Origin: Bimastos eiseni
Taxonomy: Eukaryota; Annelida; Clitellata; Crassiclitellata; Lumbricidae
Length of the DNA: 64,000 nucleotides
Direction: 5' to 3'
Assembly (NCBI GenBank): GCA_959347315.1
Contig: OY365806.1
Location: 23,202,900-23,266,899 of the forward strand
The notes under the pieces were generated by a model. It saw only the letters and a program-made list of their open reading frames with translations. It ran no database searches and was not told the origin of the DNA. Within the stretch, counting starts at the first letter, position 1. Each line of letters opens with the position of its first letter. A program made the position numbers and the translations under genes. Of the stretch, positions 1 to 11,360 are shown piece by piece.

Positions 1-174
1 TCACAATTTCAGGTTCTCTCTCAGACATTTTTCCTCTTTAAAACAATTGAATTGATTTCAATATCATGTGACTCGCGCGTTAACCAGAATTACCGTTTAT
101 CGTAAATTCCGGTTTCAGTTTCTAGCGCAAAATTTTAAGACAGTTAAAGTGAAACTTTTCGAGACCGCTTGTTC

Positions 175-335
175 GAGACAGAATACGACTTTTACTTCAA
201 GACAGTTTCTAAAAATTCGAGACACTACCTCGAGACCTAGACCGAGACCGAGACGGAGACAGCAGGCTTCCGAGACCGAGACAAAGACCGAGACACTAAA
301 AAAACTGTCTCGAGACGTCTCGAGACCATACAAAT
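175..335. repeat. CGAGAC-rich low-complexity array
   Basis: The hexamer CGAGAC and close variants (AGAGAC, CGAGAT) recur in loose tandem, ending in a short palindromic stretch (TCTCGAGACGTCTCGAGA). Both reading directions give R/T/E- or S/V-rich open frames that come only from the repeat. It may be the edge of a hAT-type repeat, since a similar GAGTCCGAG style recurs at 37970-38349, but no ends are visible. Confidence 0.5.
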
Positions 336-1147
336 CTGCATAAAATCAATACTTTTTACACATATCGCTGAAATTAACTTTTATCCTACGAAGGGCTCTA
401 ACCATTTGCTCATACAAACGCCCGACTTTTTCGATTTGATGCTTAGATTAGTGGCTCATGTATGGAAAAATAGGCTAAACCAATGTATATCAGTCAACTA
501 CAAAATAACGAGCTATTGAATTATTAAAAGAAACTGCGCTGTTATCTGGCCCATCAAATCACCCACCCAGTTTATGGCATTATATATATCTATATACACT
601 GGATGTGATATAAAAATAATTACCCTATTTTATGATCATGCGTATTGTTTTCATCACCTTCTTGTTTGATTTGTGAAGGAAGCATAAAATCAACAAAGTG
701 TGATAGCCTTTTAGATAGTTTATACAAGTAGGGCCTACCAACTGGCTTTCATATACTTTGCGTTGACATGGTGATCGAAATGAAGGAATTGATTGTCTTT
801 CATTTCTGGGTCTCCCATTCAGTAAAGAGGTTTATTCAGTACATTATCTTACCGACTAGTTTAAATATAATATTATTTTCCATTAACGAGTACTGTCATA
901 ATTGTAATTGTCTGTCGGCTGCTGTAAAAATAATAAAACTGATTGATCGAGTGGTTGATATTCAGTTATAGGCCTACTTTTACCTTTACAAATCTGAGAA
1001 ATGGCTACACATGAAGCACTTTATGAGGACTGTTGTTGTATGAATGCAAGTCCGTAAACTAATATTAAAATTCAGTCCATGCTGTTATCTAAGATGTATA
1101 TATGCATGTATGTACATGTACGCCTGTATGCTAGCTTTGCATGTACA

Positions 1148-1176
1148 TAATAATAATAATAATTATTATTATTATG
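1148..1176. repeat. TAA/ATT microsatellite next to a splice acceptor
   Basis: Runs of TAA followed by ATT form a self-complementary microsatellite. It stops about 15 bases before the acceptor AG of the synaptotagmin last exon, so it sits where a polypyrimidine tract and branch point are expected. Confidence 0.8.
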
Positions 1177-1191
1177 TTCATGACTGTACAG

Positions 1192-1389
1192 AAAGTGTCC
1201 CTCGTAATCACCGTGGTCGATTATGACCGCATCGGTTCGTCTGAGCCAATCGGACGTGTCCTCCTTGGCTGCAACTCAACCGGAACGGAGCTTAGACACT
1301 GGTCGGACATGTTGGCTAACCCGCGCAGACCGATCGCCCAGTGGCACACCCTGCAGGAGATGCCGGATGGAGCCAATGCTGAAGAGTAA
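1192..1389 (+). CDS. SYT1: Synaptotagmin-1-like, last coding exon (C2B C-terminus)
   Basis: This exon encodes 65 residues and a TAA stop. It is the end of the second C2 domain (C2B) of a synaptotagmin, a Ca2+ sensor of synaptic vesicle membranes that triggers exocytosis with SNAREs and acidic phospholipids. Visible signatures are VVDYDRIG (a C2B calcium-loop segment with its aspartates), the IG-RVLLG strand, and [19 protein letters not shown], close to the Syt1/Syt2/Syt5 group and unlike the Syt4, Syt7 or Syt9/10 C-termini as I recall them. The acceptor is CTGTACAG at 1184-1191 and the exon opens in phase 0. The open frame extends upstream only through the AAT microsatellite and is not coding there. 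Earlier exons (transmembrane segment, C2A, first part of C2B) must lie left of the window. After the last tryptophan block the tail is short and acidic (ANAEE). Paralogue choice within the Syt1/2/5 group is inference. Confidence 0.9.
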   Translation, partial: KVSLVITVVDYDRIGSSEPIGRVLLGCNSTGTELRHWSDMLANPRRPIAQWHTLQEMPDGANAEE

Positions 1390-2959
1390 CACCATTGCGG
1401 TGTTTTTGTTCTTCGGAACAGAGTGTTTCAGTTCGACACTAATTATCATTATCCGATCATTAAGTGTGCATCAATCTATAGTTGCCGCTATATATATATA
1501 TTGCTAGACTAACAGAGTTTCCTGTAAACATATATACACCATATCTGTATGTTACCTATTAACATCACAGGCTCTTGTTTGAGTCTGTTATCGGTACACG
1601 TTTTGAAAACGTTTTTAAATCGTGAAACTCTGTAGCCTGGTTATGTTGAAATTTGAAACTTGAAACGACTGATGAGTTTTGGGAGATATTTATTTAACTC
1701 ATTATTTGAGGCCAACGTCTTTCTATGACCTATCACCAAACGATGTGAATGCTCTTAAGGTCTGATCTACCCTGCAGCTGCTTTGCTTTGATGTCCTTTG
1801 ACAACAGTATTATGATCCGTTGTATTCAGTTGCTTACAGTTGTAAAATTAATATTTTCTTATTTATAGTGTTCTATTTCTCAGATAGCTTGTGTTATTGT
1901 ACCCTGTTGATCAACGAGTCAACTTTTGGTTCGTCCTGCAATGCTTTTATCAGGCTTTGCATCGCGCTTTCTTTAACAATAACTAAACATTCGGTAGACA
2001 AATTGCTTAAATCATTTTGATTCGAGTGGATAGTTTAAAGCTAATTTCGTACATTTTCTATGTCTGCGGGCATAATCGGCCTATAAATTTACATGTTTTC
2101 CAGTCTCGTAAGCCAAAACCGTATTTTATTCTTCTCCTTTGAAGATTTTCTTTTCTACTATGTTGTAATCTAAATCATACGCTTGAACACCACCTTGCTT
2201 TATCAGAGATTTTTAGCGTTCTTGTATTTATCTGCCTTAATTAATTCAGCTTGATTTAATTTACATTCCGTGTTTCTTTCCTCAATGTCTACAAATTAAA
2301 GATGCGTATATAATTATTAGTTTCCTTGGTCAGTGAGTCATCTTTCAACGATTTTATCTATAATACGTACTGATTGGTAGCAACCTCGCCCTCCAAGTTT
2401 TTGTCGATGAGTTGACTAAAATCTTGACAGAACGTTGGCCATTGCCCTCGATTACGTAATCATCAATAGCGACTCATCAGTTCAGGTTTCGTTTTCTTTG
2501 CTGGTGTAGGCTATATTCTTACTTATAAGACGCTTGAGTAGCCAGATGCAAGCATACATGAATACATACATACATGAATGCACACATACATACACACAAG
2601 CAGACATACGTTCATACATACACAAATACATAAGTGAATGCAGACATACTCATTCGTTTACTGAACTCTTCTCTAGCCACTCTCGGTCTGGTTTCTATCA
2701 CATAGGAGCCTACGACGTCATCGAGCGGTCGGATGATCTGTCTCTTTTCCACTTTCTTCTCTGTGGTCTATGATTTTGTTTGCTCGTGCAAAGTTTACAT
2801 AACTCGCTACTAATTGGTCCTCCGAAATTTCTCCTGTCACCTCTTCAATTGGTGCTAAATGCAGCTGCCCGTCAGACTTCCCGCCATCCTCGCTTCTAAA
2901 ATAGTTCGACCTTCATGACTGAGCAGTGAGCACTTACATTGGCTTCAGCTCCTAATTCA
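1390..2959. other. Synaptotagmin 3' UTR and intergenic DNA
   Basis: No coding signal seen. AT-rich sequence follows the stop; a possible ATTAAA signal lies near 2296 and an AATAAA at 4347-4352, so the 3' UTR end cannot be fixed. A degenerate ATAC/ATACA array lies at about 2548-2650. Confidence 0.4.
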
Positions 2960-3172
2960 ACTGAAATTTAATATTGCCCTTCTTCCAACCTTTTTTGTTC
3001 ACACACCTCTACGACGCAACTGCAGTTGTAGGCCTAATGCAGAGCAATTGTGAAGGCTTTGTTCAAAGTCCCTACACAGTGACTCCTCAGAAGAGGGTCG
3101 AACCCGCACACTCAGCGTTACGGGCCGACCGCTCTAACCAATCGGTCACTGTGACACACGTAGCTCTCATCC
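2960..3172 (-). mobile_element. tRNA-derived SINE, copy 1
   Basis: Read on the minus strand it starts with a tRNA-like head: a box A-like GGTTAGAGCGGTCGG and a box B-like GGGTTCGACCCT, followed by a shared body (GTCACTGTGTAGGGAC, TTGCTCTGCA, GTTGGAAGAAGGG) also found at 11113-11360 and 25553-25780. The 3' end is AT-rich. The copies are diverged, so this is an old insertion. Confidence 0.8.
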
Positions 3173-6100
3173 GGTTTAAAATTTGTTTCCTTACTTCCAG
3201 AGCGTATTTTTGTCTGTCTAAATGCTATCTATGTGACCTTATCCGTTACCCCTCCATTCTTTGAACCAAGTTACCAACATGACCTAACGGTAGGTGACTC
3301 GGACTGCTTCTGCTCAATACGGCTCTTATGCGTCAGTTGGCCTTTTGCTTTAAAACGATATTTTCCTATACGACTTGCTCCTTGACCTTACTTAACTGGC
3401 GGTAGGTCTACTTCTGCTTCTGCCCGTACTCTTAATGCAATTATTTCCGGTGGGAATTATCGCTCTGGGCTCACCATGCACTACAATCAAGCGTATACAT
3501 ACTTGGATACATGCATTACTACGCACAAATAAGAATGCTTGCATGCAAACATAGCCTACAGAGGACCTTAATGCGGTAACAACATTCATAGCATTGGATG
3601 GCGTTTCGTACGTATAGGTCTGCCAACTAACTTCGAAGGCTAACTAACTTTGATGAGTGCTGGGAAAGTTACAATTTATTTTAATTTTATATTACGTTTG
3701 AAAAGCCTAGATTGAGTGAAGCATGCTGTAATGTTGGATTCTTTGATGTATGAAATGTTTTGTTAAGTTTGTATTTTGCCAATGATTTTCATGTAGTGAT
3801 GTAGCGATGTGTGCCAACGTTTCTTGATCGTCATCGTAAATATTTGCATAAGAGACCTATTACTATGTTCAGAATGAAAAGACACCATATACGTAATTCA
3901 TATCGTCATTATATTTCGCTATAATATATAATTGTATCGAGCCCAGCATCATTCCTACCTCGATTGGCATACTTATGGTAATATTATTGCTGCAGTCATC
4001 ATGGCAACGTTGAAACACGTTGAAATGATTAGGCCTATAGTCACAAGAGCTCAAACTCGCGGCACATAATTATAAGCTTTACCTCTGCCCAGGATTTGAA
4101 TTGTCAAAATTGAACTGGGGTTGCAACTTTTTTGCATGTTGAGATGTACCGTCTAAAATGTGTTTGAACATTAAACCGGTATCCGGGCTAAATTGTAGAG
4201 GGTTACGGGGGATGTCACTGAAGGGGGGCTTGGCCCCCGATAATTTTTCAGAATTAGCTGGCAGGGTTGAAAAACGAACTGGGGGTTGAACCCTCCCAAC
4301 CCCAACTCCCCCGACAATTCAATCACTGCCTTTGCCTCATTTTGTAAATAAAGCTAGCTGACATAAAGACAGTCCACATGTTCTTCACATCTCCTTAGCC
4401 AGAGTGTCGTTGTCAGATCTATTCAAAACTGAAACTAGATAAGTATAGAGTCTTAGTGTACTACGAGGTTCACGACACCTTTAAAGGTGTCGTGAATTGG
4501 ATTTAGAAGGCACTTCGTAATTTTTTTAGATATAGAGAATTATAAATAATTATGGTCTAGATTAGCTTTGTTGCGCATTATTTTTTGATAAATGATAAGT
4601 CATATTTGAAGCGATTAATCGTAGGCTATAGCGTAAGTTTCAACACAAGAAATTAGGCCTGATTGAGATTGCAATAATTTCGACGAAGCGTGGCAGATAT
4701 GCCTAGGATTCGTGATAGATTAATGAGATAGGGGGCCTATATTCAAACGGTAAGGCTTCGCGAAATAGAATAAAATGTAAGAACTAGTACCAAGTGACCT
4801 AATTACAACAATGTAGAATGTAGATGCTGCCAATTGGCAATTGTTCATTTTGCAGTCATTGCAGATGAGAATAATATCCCATCTGTCGATGTTGTCTTTT
4901 GAGATTTTATTGTGCAATGCTTCGTATTTATTGTTTTACATTAACTCTGCGATAATTCATTATAATCCGCCTCGTTGGCTTAAAAATCAACTTAATAAGT
5001 TCAGAAGCAACTTAATAATTCCATAATATTCATTTTAAAGTTGAAAATCAGGTTGGTAGTGGAAATCTATCAGAGCTTCTGTTTTTGCTGAGGGTTAATT
5101 TTAATGCTTCCTTACTGGACTTCATACAAACGGCAGGCTGACCGCGTTGCATGTTGCTGATGAGCTTGCTGTTAAATGGCTCGGTATGTTGTGAATGAGC
5201 TAAATAAGTAACACAAAATGATTTCAAGATTGACCTCCTTCGTCTACTTTTCAGTAGGGCCTGAGTAGACCTAGGCATCATAACTCAGAGCACAGAGATC
5301 TACGATGGTGAAAGAGTTCATAATAACTGCTATTCCGTAGATCTATTGTAACGGCTTTATGGTTTTCGCTGGTTATTCCGCCCATGTGCCAAAGCGACTG
5401 CATGCATTCCCCTATATTGACTGTCATGTATTGAAGATGCGCAGTTTGTTAGATTATGAAACTATTCTATCATTACCTGTCCTTATAGGCCGACGCCATA
5501 ATGTAGAAAGACTTCATTCCGTATAAAATTTGCTTGGGTATTACAAACATTAGTACATAAACATCACACTGTATCGGAAGTTCTAAGTGCGTTCTTAAAA
5601 CGCTGCTACGAAAATAGTCGTTTTATTTGTGATTGCTGCTGTGGAATCGGCATTTGCTCCAAATATAGTTGTTTCCGAGTAGGCCTATAGTTTAAAATTA
5701 GTTAATTGCTTTACATGAAGGCTTTTAATCGCGGTCACTGCATTTCAACTGCTATATTTATGTGCTCATGACAACTGATTCGCCGAACTAGAGTCGACTT
5801 GTACTTCCTAAAATTAGGCCTATCACGCCAGTCAAAAGTGTGCACAATTAGCCTTCTCACACCCATAGGCTACTCAAGATAATTCTTACAACCAATGTTC
5901 CATGTTTTGCGCTCTTTCAGCTTTGTCCAAGTTGACTTGCTGTTATATCATAGAATTTTCTGCTGGTATACATCTTGATTTACGGCGTGATTGAATTTGC
6001 ATATACTATGATAAGTAATTCATGCAACAGAAAATTATATTAAAAAAACAGCCTTGTAATCAAAGTTTTCATTGGCTTTATGACTAATTATTCATAGGGC

Positions 6101-6380
6101 CCAACGATGATCATATTATAATTTCACTAGTTTCTGAAGTAGGCCTACTATTGGTCTTGTATAACTGTGTCGTTTCTGGAACATAAATATTATAAGAATC
6201 GATCGTTTACAGAATATGATTATTTTTTTGACGATTATATTTTGGATTAAATTCGTTGGCGTTATATTTTGTGATTCTATTTCGATGAATAAAGGAGAGA
6301 TGTTGTCTTGTCTTGTGTGCAGCATTTTCTATTAGACTTCATGGACTCTTAGTTATTACGCATTATTAGCATCTATAGAT
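3173..6380. other. Intergenic DNA with scattered repeats
   Basis: No gene recognised. It holds a G-run/C-run inverted patch (about 4205-4320, GGGGGGCTTGGCCCCC) typical of a small transposon fragment, a perfect palindrome (4469-4496) and many TAGGCCTA motifs. Open frames here are short and without family likeness. Confidence 0.5.
4469..4496. repeat. Perfect 28-bp palindrome
   Basis: The half-site TTCACGACACCTTT is followed directly by its exact reverse complement, with no spacer. It may be two fused ends of a small inverted-repeat transposon. Confidence 0.8.
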
Positions 6381-7730
6381 GGGTATTTTTCACAACAGCG
6401 CTCAAATTCAGAAAAATAAATTGAATAAAAAAGATGAAGCAAATTTCAAAACAATTTCCACATATATTTTTATGGAACTGCTGCAGCAAACTTAATATCG
6501 AGCAGTACTTAAACTTGACAGAGTTGGCTTGAAATTTCATTTTAGTTGTTTTTATATTTTATTTCAAATGCAACTCCGTTACTTTCATTTACATTTATAA
6601 CTCCGGCATTTTATTTAAAAATACATTGTCTATGATTTACAGATAAGTTTTTATGGAACTGCTGAAGCACACTAAATTTTGAACAGTATTTAAATTTTAC
6701 AGAGTTGGCTAAAACTTTCATTCTAGGTCCTTAATAATTTTAATAAAATACAGTTCCGTTACTTTGATTTACATACATTTACAACTCCGTTATTCGATTT
6801 AAAAATACACAGTTCAAAGTACTATCATTGTTCATAATTAATGATTAATTATTATTAAGTGTGCGTAGCAATATGATAATATGATACAGCAACCCCAATT
6901 ATTCTGATGATAAATTATTTCATTTGTATTATGAACTAATCTCATCTATTTAAAGTCACAGAGTGGTAAACCATTATCAGCTATCCATCGAATCTTATCT
7001 TGAACTCATTGTTTACATTCAGGAGCCAGAATGATGTAAGTGACAAAACAGTACTAATCAGCCTATGGTGGTCAGGCTGTCAGTTTCAATATTATCTTAT
7101 TTTTTAAAACATAAATATATATATATATACGCAAAATTTAATATTTATGGCAACGGAGTTGTAGATCTTTAACACGCTATTATGTTATCTGATTAATTTC
7201 TAAAAATTGTCAACATAAACAAACATCTAAATTGGTCTCTTGCTGGTAAATTAATGTAAGCTGGTTCTCTGCTTTCGTAGACGTCAATTCAAAAATCGAA
7301 GATTTCTCAATTTATTCCACAGATGGCCAAAGACTGTCAGTAACAGTGTTGTAAACAAATTTTTAGGACAGAAGTTAAATTAATTTTTTAATTACTTATT
7401 AAGTGAACAATTTAAGGAAAACCGTATACAACAATGGCCAAATATAAGTTAAATATAAAAATCCTTAAAAATCTGTAAGGCACTTCAACTACCAATATTG
7501 TGTAACGTTGTATCAACTCAGCAAGGGAAAGGACAATAAAATTTGTTATAAGGACTTTGTTATTTTTTCCATACTAATAAAATAAATAATAAAATAATAA
7601 TAAAATTAGTGTTTTTCAAGTCATGTTTACCATACAAGAATATAAAAAATAAAAAACGGAATTTTACCCTTTGCGTAAAAAGCAAAAGACCGAAATTTTT
7701 CAAATTTGAGCGCTGTTGTGAAAACTACCC
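6381..7730. mobile_element. 1.35-kb AT-rich element with terminal inverted repeats
   Basis: The left end (GGGTATTTTTCACAACAGCG then CTCAAATT) matches the reverse complement of the right end (GGGTAGTTTTCACAACAGCG then CTCAAATT), about 35 bp with few mismatches. Inside, a unit of about 180 bp is present twice in tandem (starting near 6467 and 6648, each opening with TTTTTATGGAACTGCTG). No transposase is visible, so it is a non-autonomous DNA transposon. I see no clear target-site duplication, so the superfamily is left open. Confidence 0.7.
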
Positions 7731-9240
7731 AGGTAGCCAATCAACAGCAATTACTGATAAAAAGAACCGCCTCATCCTATAGCATGCCGTTTTTTAATTA
7801 ATGATCTATTAGAAATGAAATGAACAAAAGAACTTAGTTCAGATTGATGATAATGACGATAACGCTGATGATCATTCATGCCTCTGAGTAGGTTTCTATG
7901 AAGGGGCGCTATATAAATTTTCGAAATGAATTAATGAAATGAATGGTGATCAGCAATGAACCTGTCCGAAAGCAAGTTCATTGCTTATAAAATTATACCA
8001 CCAGGGGATGAGACAAGTGGGGTGGTTTCCCGTTGCCTTCCTCGTAGACATTTGTGGATGAACAACTTGTCCAGGGTCGTTTGGTAGTGACTTGAACTTT
8101 GTCATTTCCTGCGAATCTCCGGTTACATGGCACAGAACATAATTTAATCCTCTGCACTTCCTCGTTTCTCAGAATAACAACGTATACATAGACCCTATTC
8201 TTTATGTATATACATATATGGGTCTATATTTTTACGAGTGTATGTATATATGTAAGCACGTACATGTATATATTATTATGTGTGGGTGTATGTATGTAAA
8301 AATAATTATTATTTTCGTTTAGGCCTAATTGTCAACTGGAAACCTTAGCAGGGCCTACGATTACAAACAAGGCATGAGCAAAAAATGATGAAAAGTTATT
8401 AGGCCTACAGAAGTCGAATTCGACTGTAGTCAACCGCTGCGCGAGTGGATAATTTTTTTTCATAAATTCAAGGAACAATGGCCTGACCCCAAAGACTGCG
8501 TTTCTAATGTGCCACAAATATTGCTGATCAGTAGCATTGTAGGTCAGACAAAGTTACAGTGGGATTTGTCGACAAACTTTTATCAGAGCATACGTAATGT
8601 ACAGTTGATAATTTCTCAGTGCTGGTACATTTTTTATACACTACTAACCATTTACCGATTGATCCAGAGAAAGCACTAGGACCGCCATGTTGCTTCGTCA
8701 AAATGACGGACTCGGTGGCTGAATTTCTGATCCAGAGGTGCATGATCTCCGCATATGCTTATTAATTTTTGTAGCTTAAGCCTGAGTCAGGCTAAGTGGC
8801 GAATCTATAACATACATTGCATATAATCGATATTTGTTTTTCGGATAAGCATAAAATGTGTGAAACAAGATACGCATGGTTGATTTCTGAAACAAAACAT
8901 ATAATTAGGTGGTAGGTCTCATCTGTTGGGCCACGGGGTTGTGGATCTCCGAAACTCAGATCCTGCGGGATCCGGCTGAATTTAACCACTGAATGGACTA
9001 GATGTCGCAATGGTCTAGTTCATTCGCATGAAACTGGCAGGCTGACCACTGTAACTGTAATGAGCTTGTGAAACTCAACCTTCAACAAATGAAGAACTCT
9101 ATTGTGTCATCCTGTGTTTGAATTGGTGCCATCACACCCAACAGCGACTAGTTTGTTTACATACATATTTTTCGAAAGATAATTCTAATGTATGCCTACT
9201 GTTTCCACGTTGTAACGATGATCCAGCAGTAGGTCTATAG
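7731..9240. other. Intergenic DNA
   Basis: No gene recognised. It contains TATA/TGTA-rich simple sequence around 8200-8300. Several short minus-strand frames (8332-9010) show no family likeness. Confidence 0.4.
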
Positions 9241-9264
9241 GTGATACAAATCTCGAGCGGTTGG

Positions 9265-10070
9265 CAGAGTTGTCCATTCCGGATAGTATATACAACTGGA
9301 TCATTAACTTTCTTGGCAATCGCAACCACGGAACCAAATAGGCCTACAATGGTGTCGTCTCGGCAATCATTCGAATTAATGCCATCATTGTCCAAGATTC
9401 TGGACTCGGCCCTTTACACTTCATTACCGCCATATCCAAATTAAAGACTGTCTATCCTGCAAATAGACTGGTCAAATATGCTGAAGACACGTATCTGTTG
9501 ATTCCTGGTTCCAACAAAGACACGATGGAAATTGAACTAAGCCATGTATCTGAATGGGCTATCAAATGCAACTTACGACTAAATAAAAAAAGATCCGAGA
9601 GATGATTATACGACGTCCTCGGGGCGGGGAGGACGAGGAGAGGACCCGTTGGAGTCTCCGGGATACCAAGGGTCAGAAGTAGGCCTATGGTCATCCTGGG
9701 GTCACCATGAATGAAAACCTCAATTTTGAAGCTCATGTAAATAGAATATGCTGTCATGCAAGACAATCAATGTATGCCTTGCGCATAATGGTGGCACATG
9801 GCCTCTCTCAGGACTATTGCTCTTTGACGTGGTGCGTTCGACAACATTGGCCCTCATGCTGTATGCAGCACCGGCCTGGTGGGGGTACGTGGGGCAGCAG
9901 GAGCGTACCCGGGTACAGTCAGTGATGAACAGATTGATTCGTCAACGCTATCTGCCAGAGGATGTTCCTGTATTCGGACACTTGATCTGGTTGGCTGATA
10001 CGGGTGTGTTCAAAGCGGTAGGCCACTGGAGAAACCGGGTCATGTGCTGCACTGGATCCTTCTTCCAATG
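9265..10070 (+). pseudogene. Broken LINE reverse transcriptase (non-LTR retrotransposon)
   Basis: Translated across frames, the stretch reads as the second half of a non-LTR reverse transcriptase and its C-terminal extension. Visible blocks are IPDSIYNWIINFLGNRNHGT (9272 on), the palm motif YAEDTYLLIPGSN (9477 on), NLRLN, then LNFEAHVNRIC and LLYAAPAWWGYVGQQERTR (after 9840). The catalytic box, normally YADD in this group, reads YAED, and there are several frameshifts and stops, so it is dead. The RT start and the endonuclease are missing (5' truncation, usual for LINEs). The block set resembles jockey/CR1-like elements with the LYASPAWWG signature; clade is inference. Confidence 0.85.
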
Positions 10071-10129
10071 AAGGCGACCTCCTACTCCCTACGCCCACGT
10101 GACAAGACCGTGAAATTCCACTAGTAGAC

Positions 10130-10505
10130 AATCTAGTACAAAAATCTATTTTAATGAGAATGCTGTAGACCTACTCTTAAATGTTTTGCTATTAAAAAGA
10201 CGATATACAAATCCACAAGACCGCATTATCGTGTTATTCAATAGGCAGATAATATAGAATGAAAATTATTTCTTAATTAGAATGCTGTACATTTAGATGT
10301 ATTTCTATATAAAAGACGTTCTCATAATCCTCACAACATGACCGTTATTCTATAGGCAAATAATCTAGCTCGAAAATACTTTAAAAAATTAGAATTATGT
10401 ACTTATAGGCCTAATTTTTTTGTACACCAGAGTGCGGTTATGCAATTAGTTCAATAAAGAATATATTTACTTAATTACTTACTTAATTACTTACTTAATC
10501 CGACG
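10130..10505 (+). repeat. LINE 3' UTR with tandem units and TTAC tail
   Basis: Behind the LINE relic a unit of roughly 115-125 bp occurs about 2.3 times (starts near 10150, 10274 and 10388; each has ATAATCTAG/ATAATATAG-like then TTAGAATGCTGTA). The block ends with AATAAAGAATATA and a TTACTTAA repeat. A similar end, AAAGAATATACTTACTTACT, occurs at about 25210-25240, suggesting related LINE 3' ends. Confidence 0.6.
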
Positions 10506-11112
10506 TAAGTCAATAGATTATATTTTTATGCGTAGGCCTAAGTCGAATCTGGCTAAATCAGGCTTCCCAAACGATAAGCGTTCATCGGTAACAGCTCGTC
10601 TATGATATCCCCTCCTCCTTTGGCATCTTTACCGGTTCATCTATTCGACCATTCAAAATCGTTTCCTGAGTTGTAATTAACATCCACAACCTTCTCAGCA
10701 TTTTATGTCTAGGCTTACTTGCGGCCCGGGCACCTCAAGAACTTATTTAAATAAATGAAATTTGGACAGTAATTTATAAGTAGGCATATAAAAGGCAACA
10801 ATCGGTAAAAATAACATTAAGCCCTCATTTCAAAATATAATTTAATCGATGCACCCTAGCACTGGTCTGTCGTTACAAGTATGACCCTCCCTATGACAGC
10901 GAGGTCAGTATTAACTTATTATAACCTAGTTTGTTCACGGGCGCCAATGGTCGTGAAACTAATTTCTGCCGTAGCGAGGAATTGAAACCCTGACCACTAT
11001 CATGGATCTATCGGCAGTTCTGTCAGTCCATTACCATTATGGTAATCTAGATTCTATGGTAGGCCCTATAGATCATTGCATGCCCAGGGCAGAGTAAGCT
11101 GAACAGCATTCA
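10506..11112. other. Intergenic DNA, nothing recognised
   Basis: AT-rich sequence with TAGGCCTA motifs and no convincing open frame or repeat boundary. Confidence 0.4.
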
Positions 11113-11360
11113 ATTCGTGTGTGGCACGGTGGCTGATCGGTTAGAGCGGTCGGCACGTAACACTCAGTGTACGCCGAGTGAGCGGGTTCGACCCTCGTCC
11201 GAGGCGTCAATCACTGTGTACAGTGTGTAGGGACCTTGAGCAAGTACTTCGCGCACAATTGCTCTGCAGCACAATTGCATTTGCGCCTCCGAGGCGCGAG
11301 CACTTCTGAGCTAGAGATGTTGGAGGAAGAGCTATATCAAACTTCAAGAAATAACATAAA
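11113..11360 (+). mobile_element. tRNA-derived SINE, copy 2
   Basis: It opens with GGCTGATCGGTTAGAGCGGT (box A-like) and GCGGGTTCGACCCTCGTCC (box B-like), followed by the shared body (GTAGGGACCTTGAGCAAG, GCTCTGCAG, GAGCACTTCTGAGC, GATGTTGGAGGAAG) and an A-rich end. It has a small internal duplication of CACTGTGTACAGTGTGTA. The open frame across it is a by-product. Confidence 0.85.

Noticed and set aside
1141..1191. Extension of the synaptotagmin frame upstream (Ile-rich start)
   Set aside because: The microsatellite is intronic; the acceptor at 1191 and the family alignment place the exon start at 1192.
9452..9766. 104-residue minus-strand open frame
   Set aside because: Antisense of the LINE reverse transcriptase relic.
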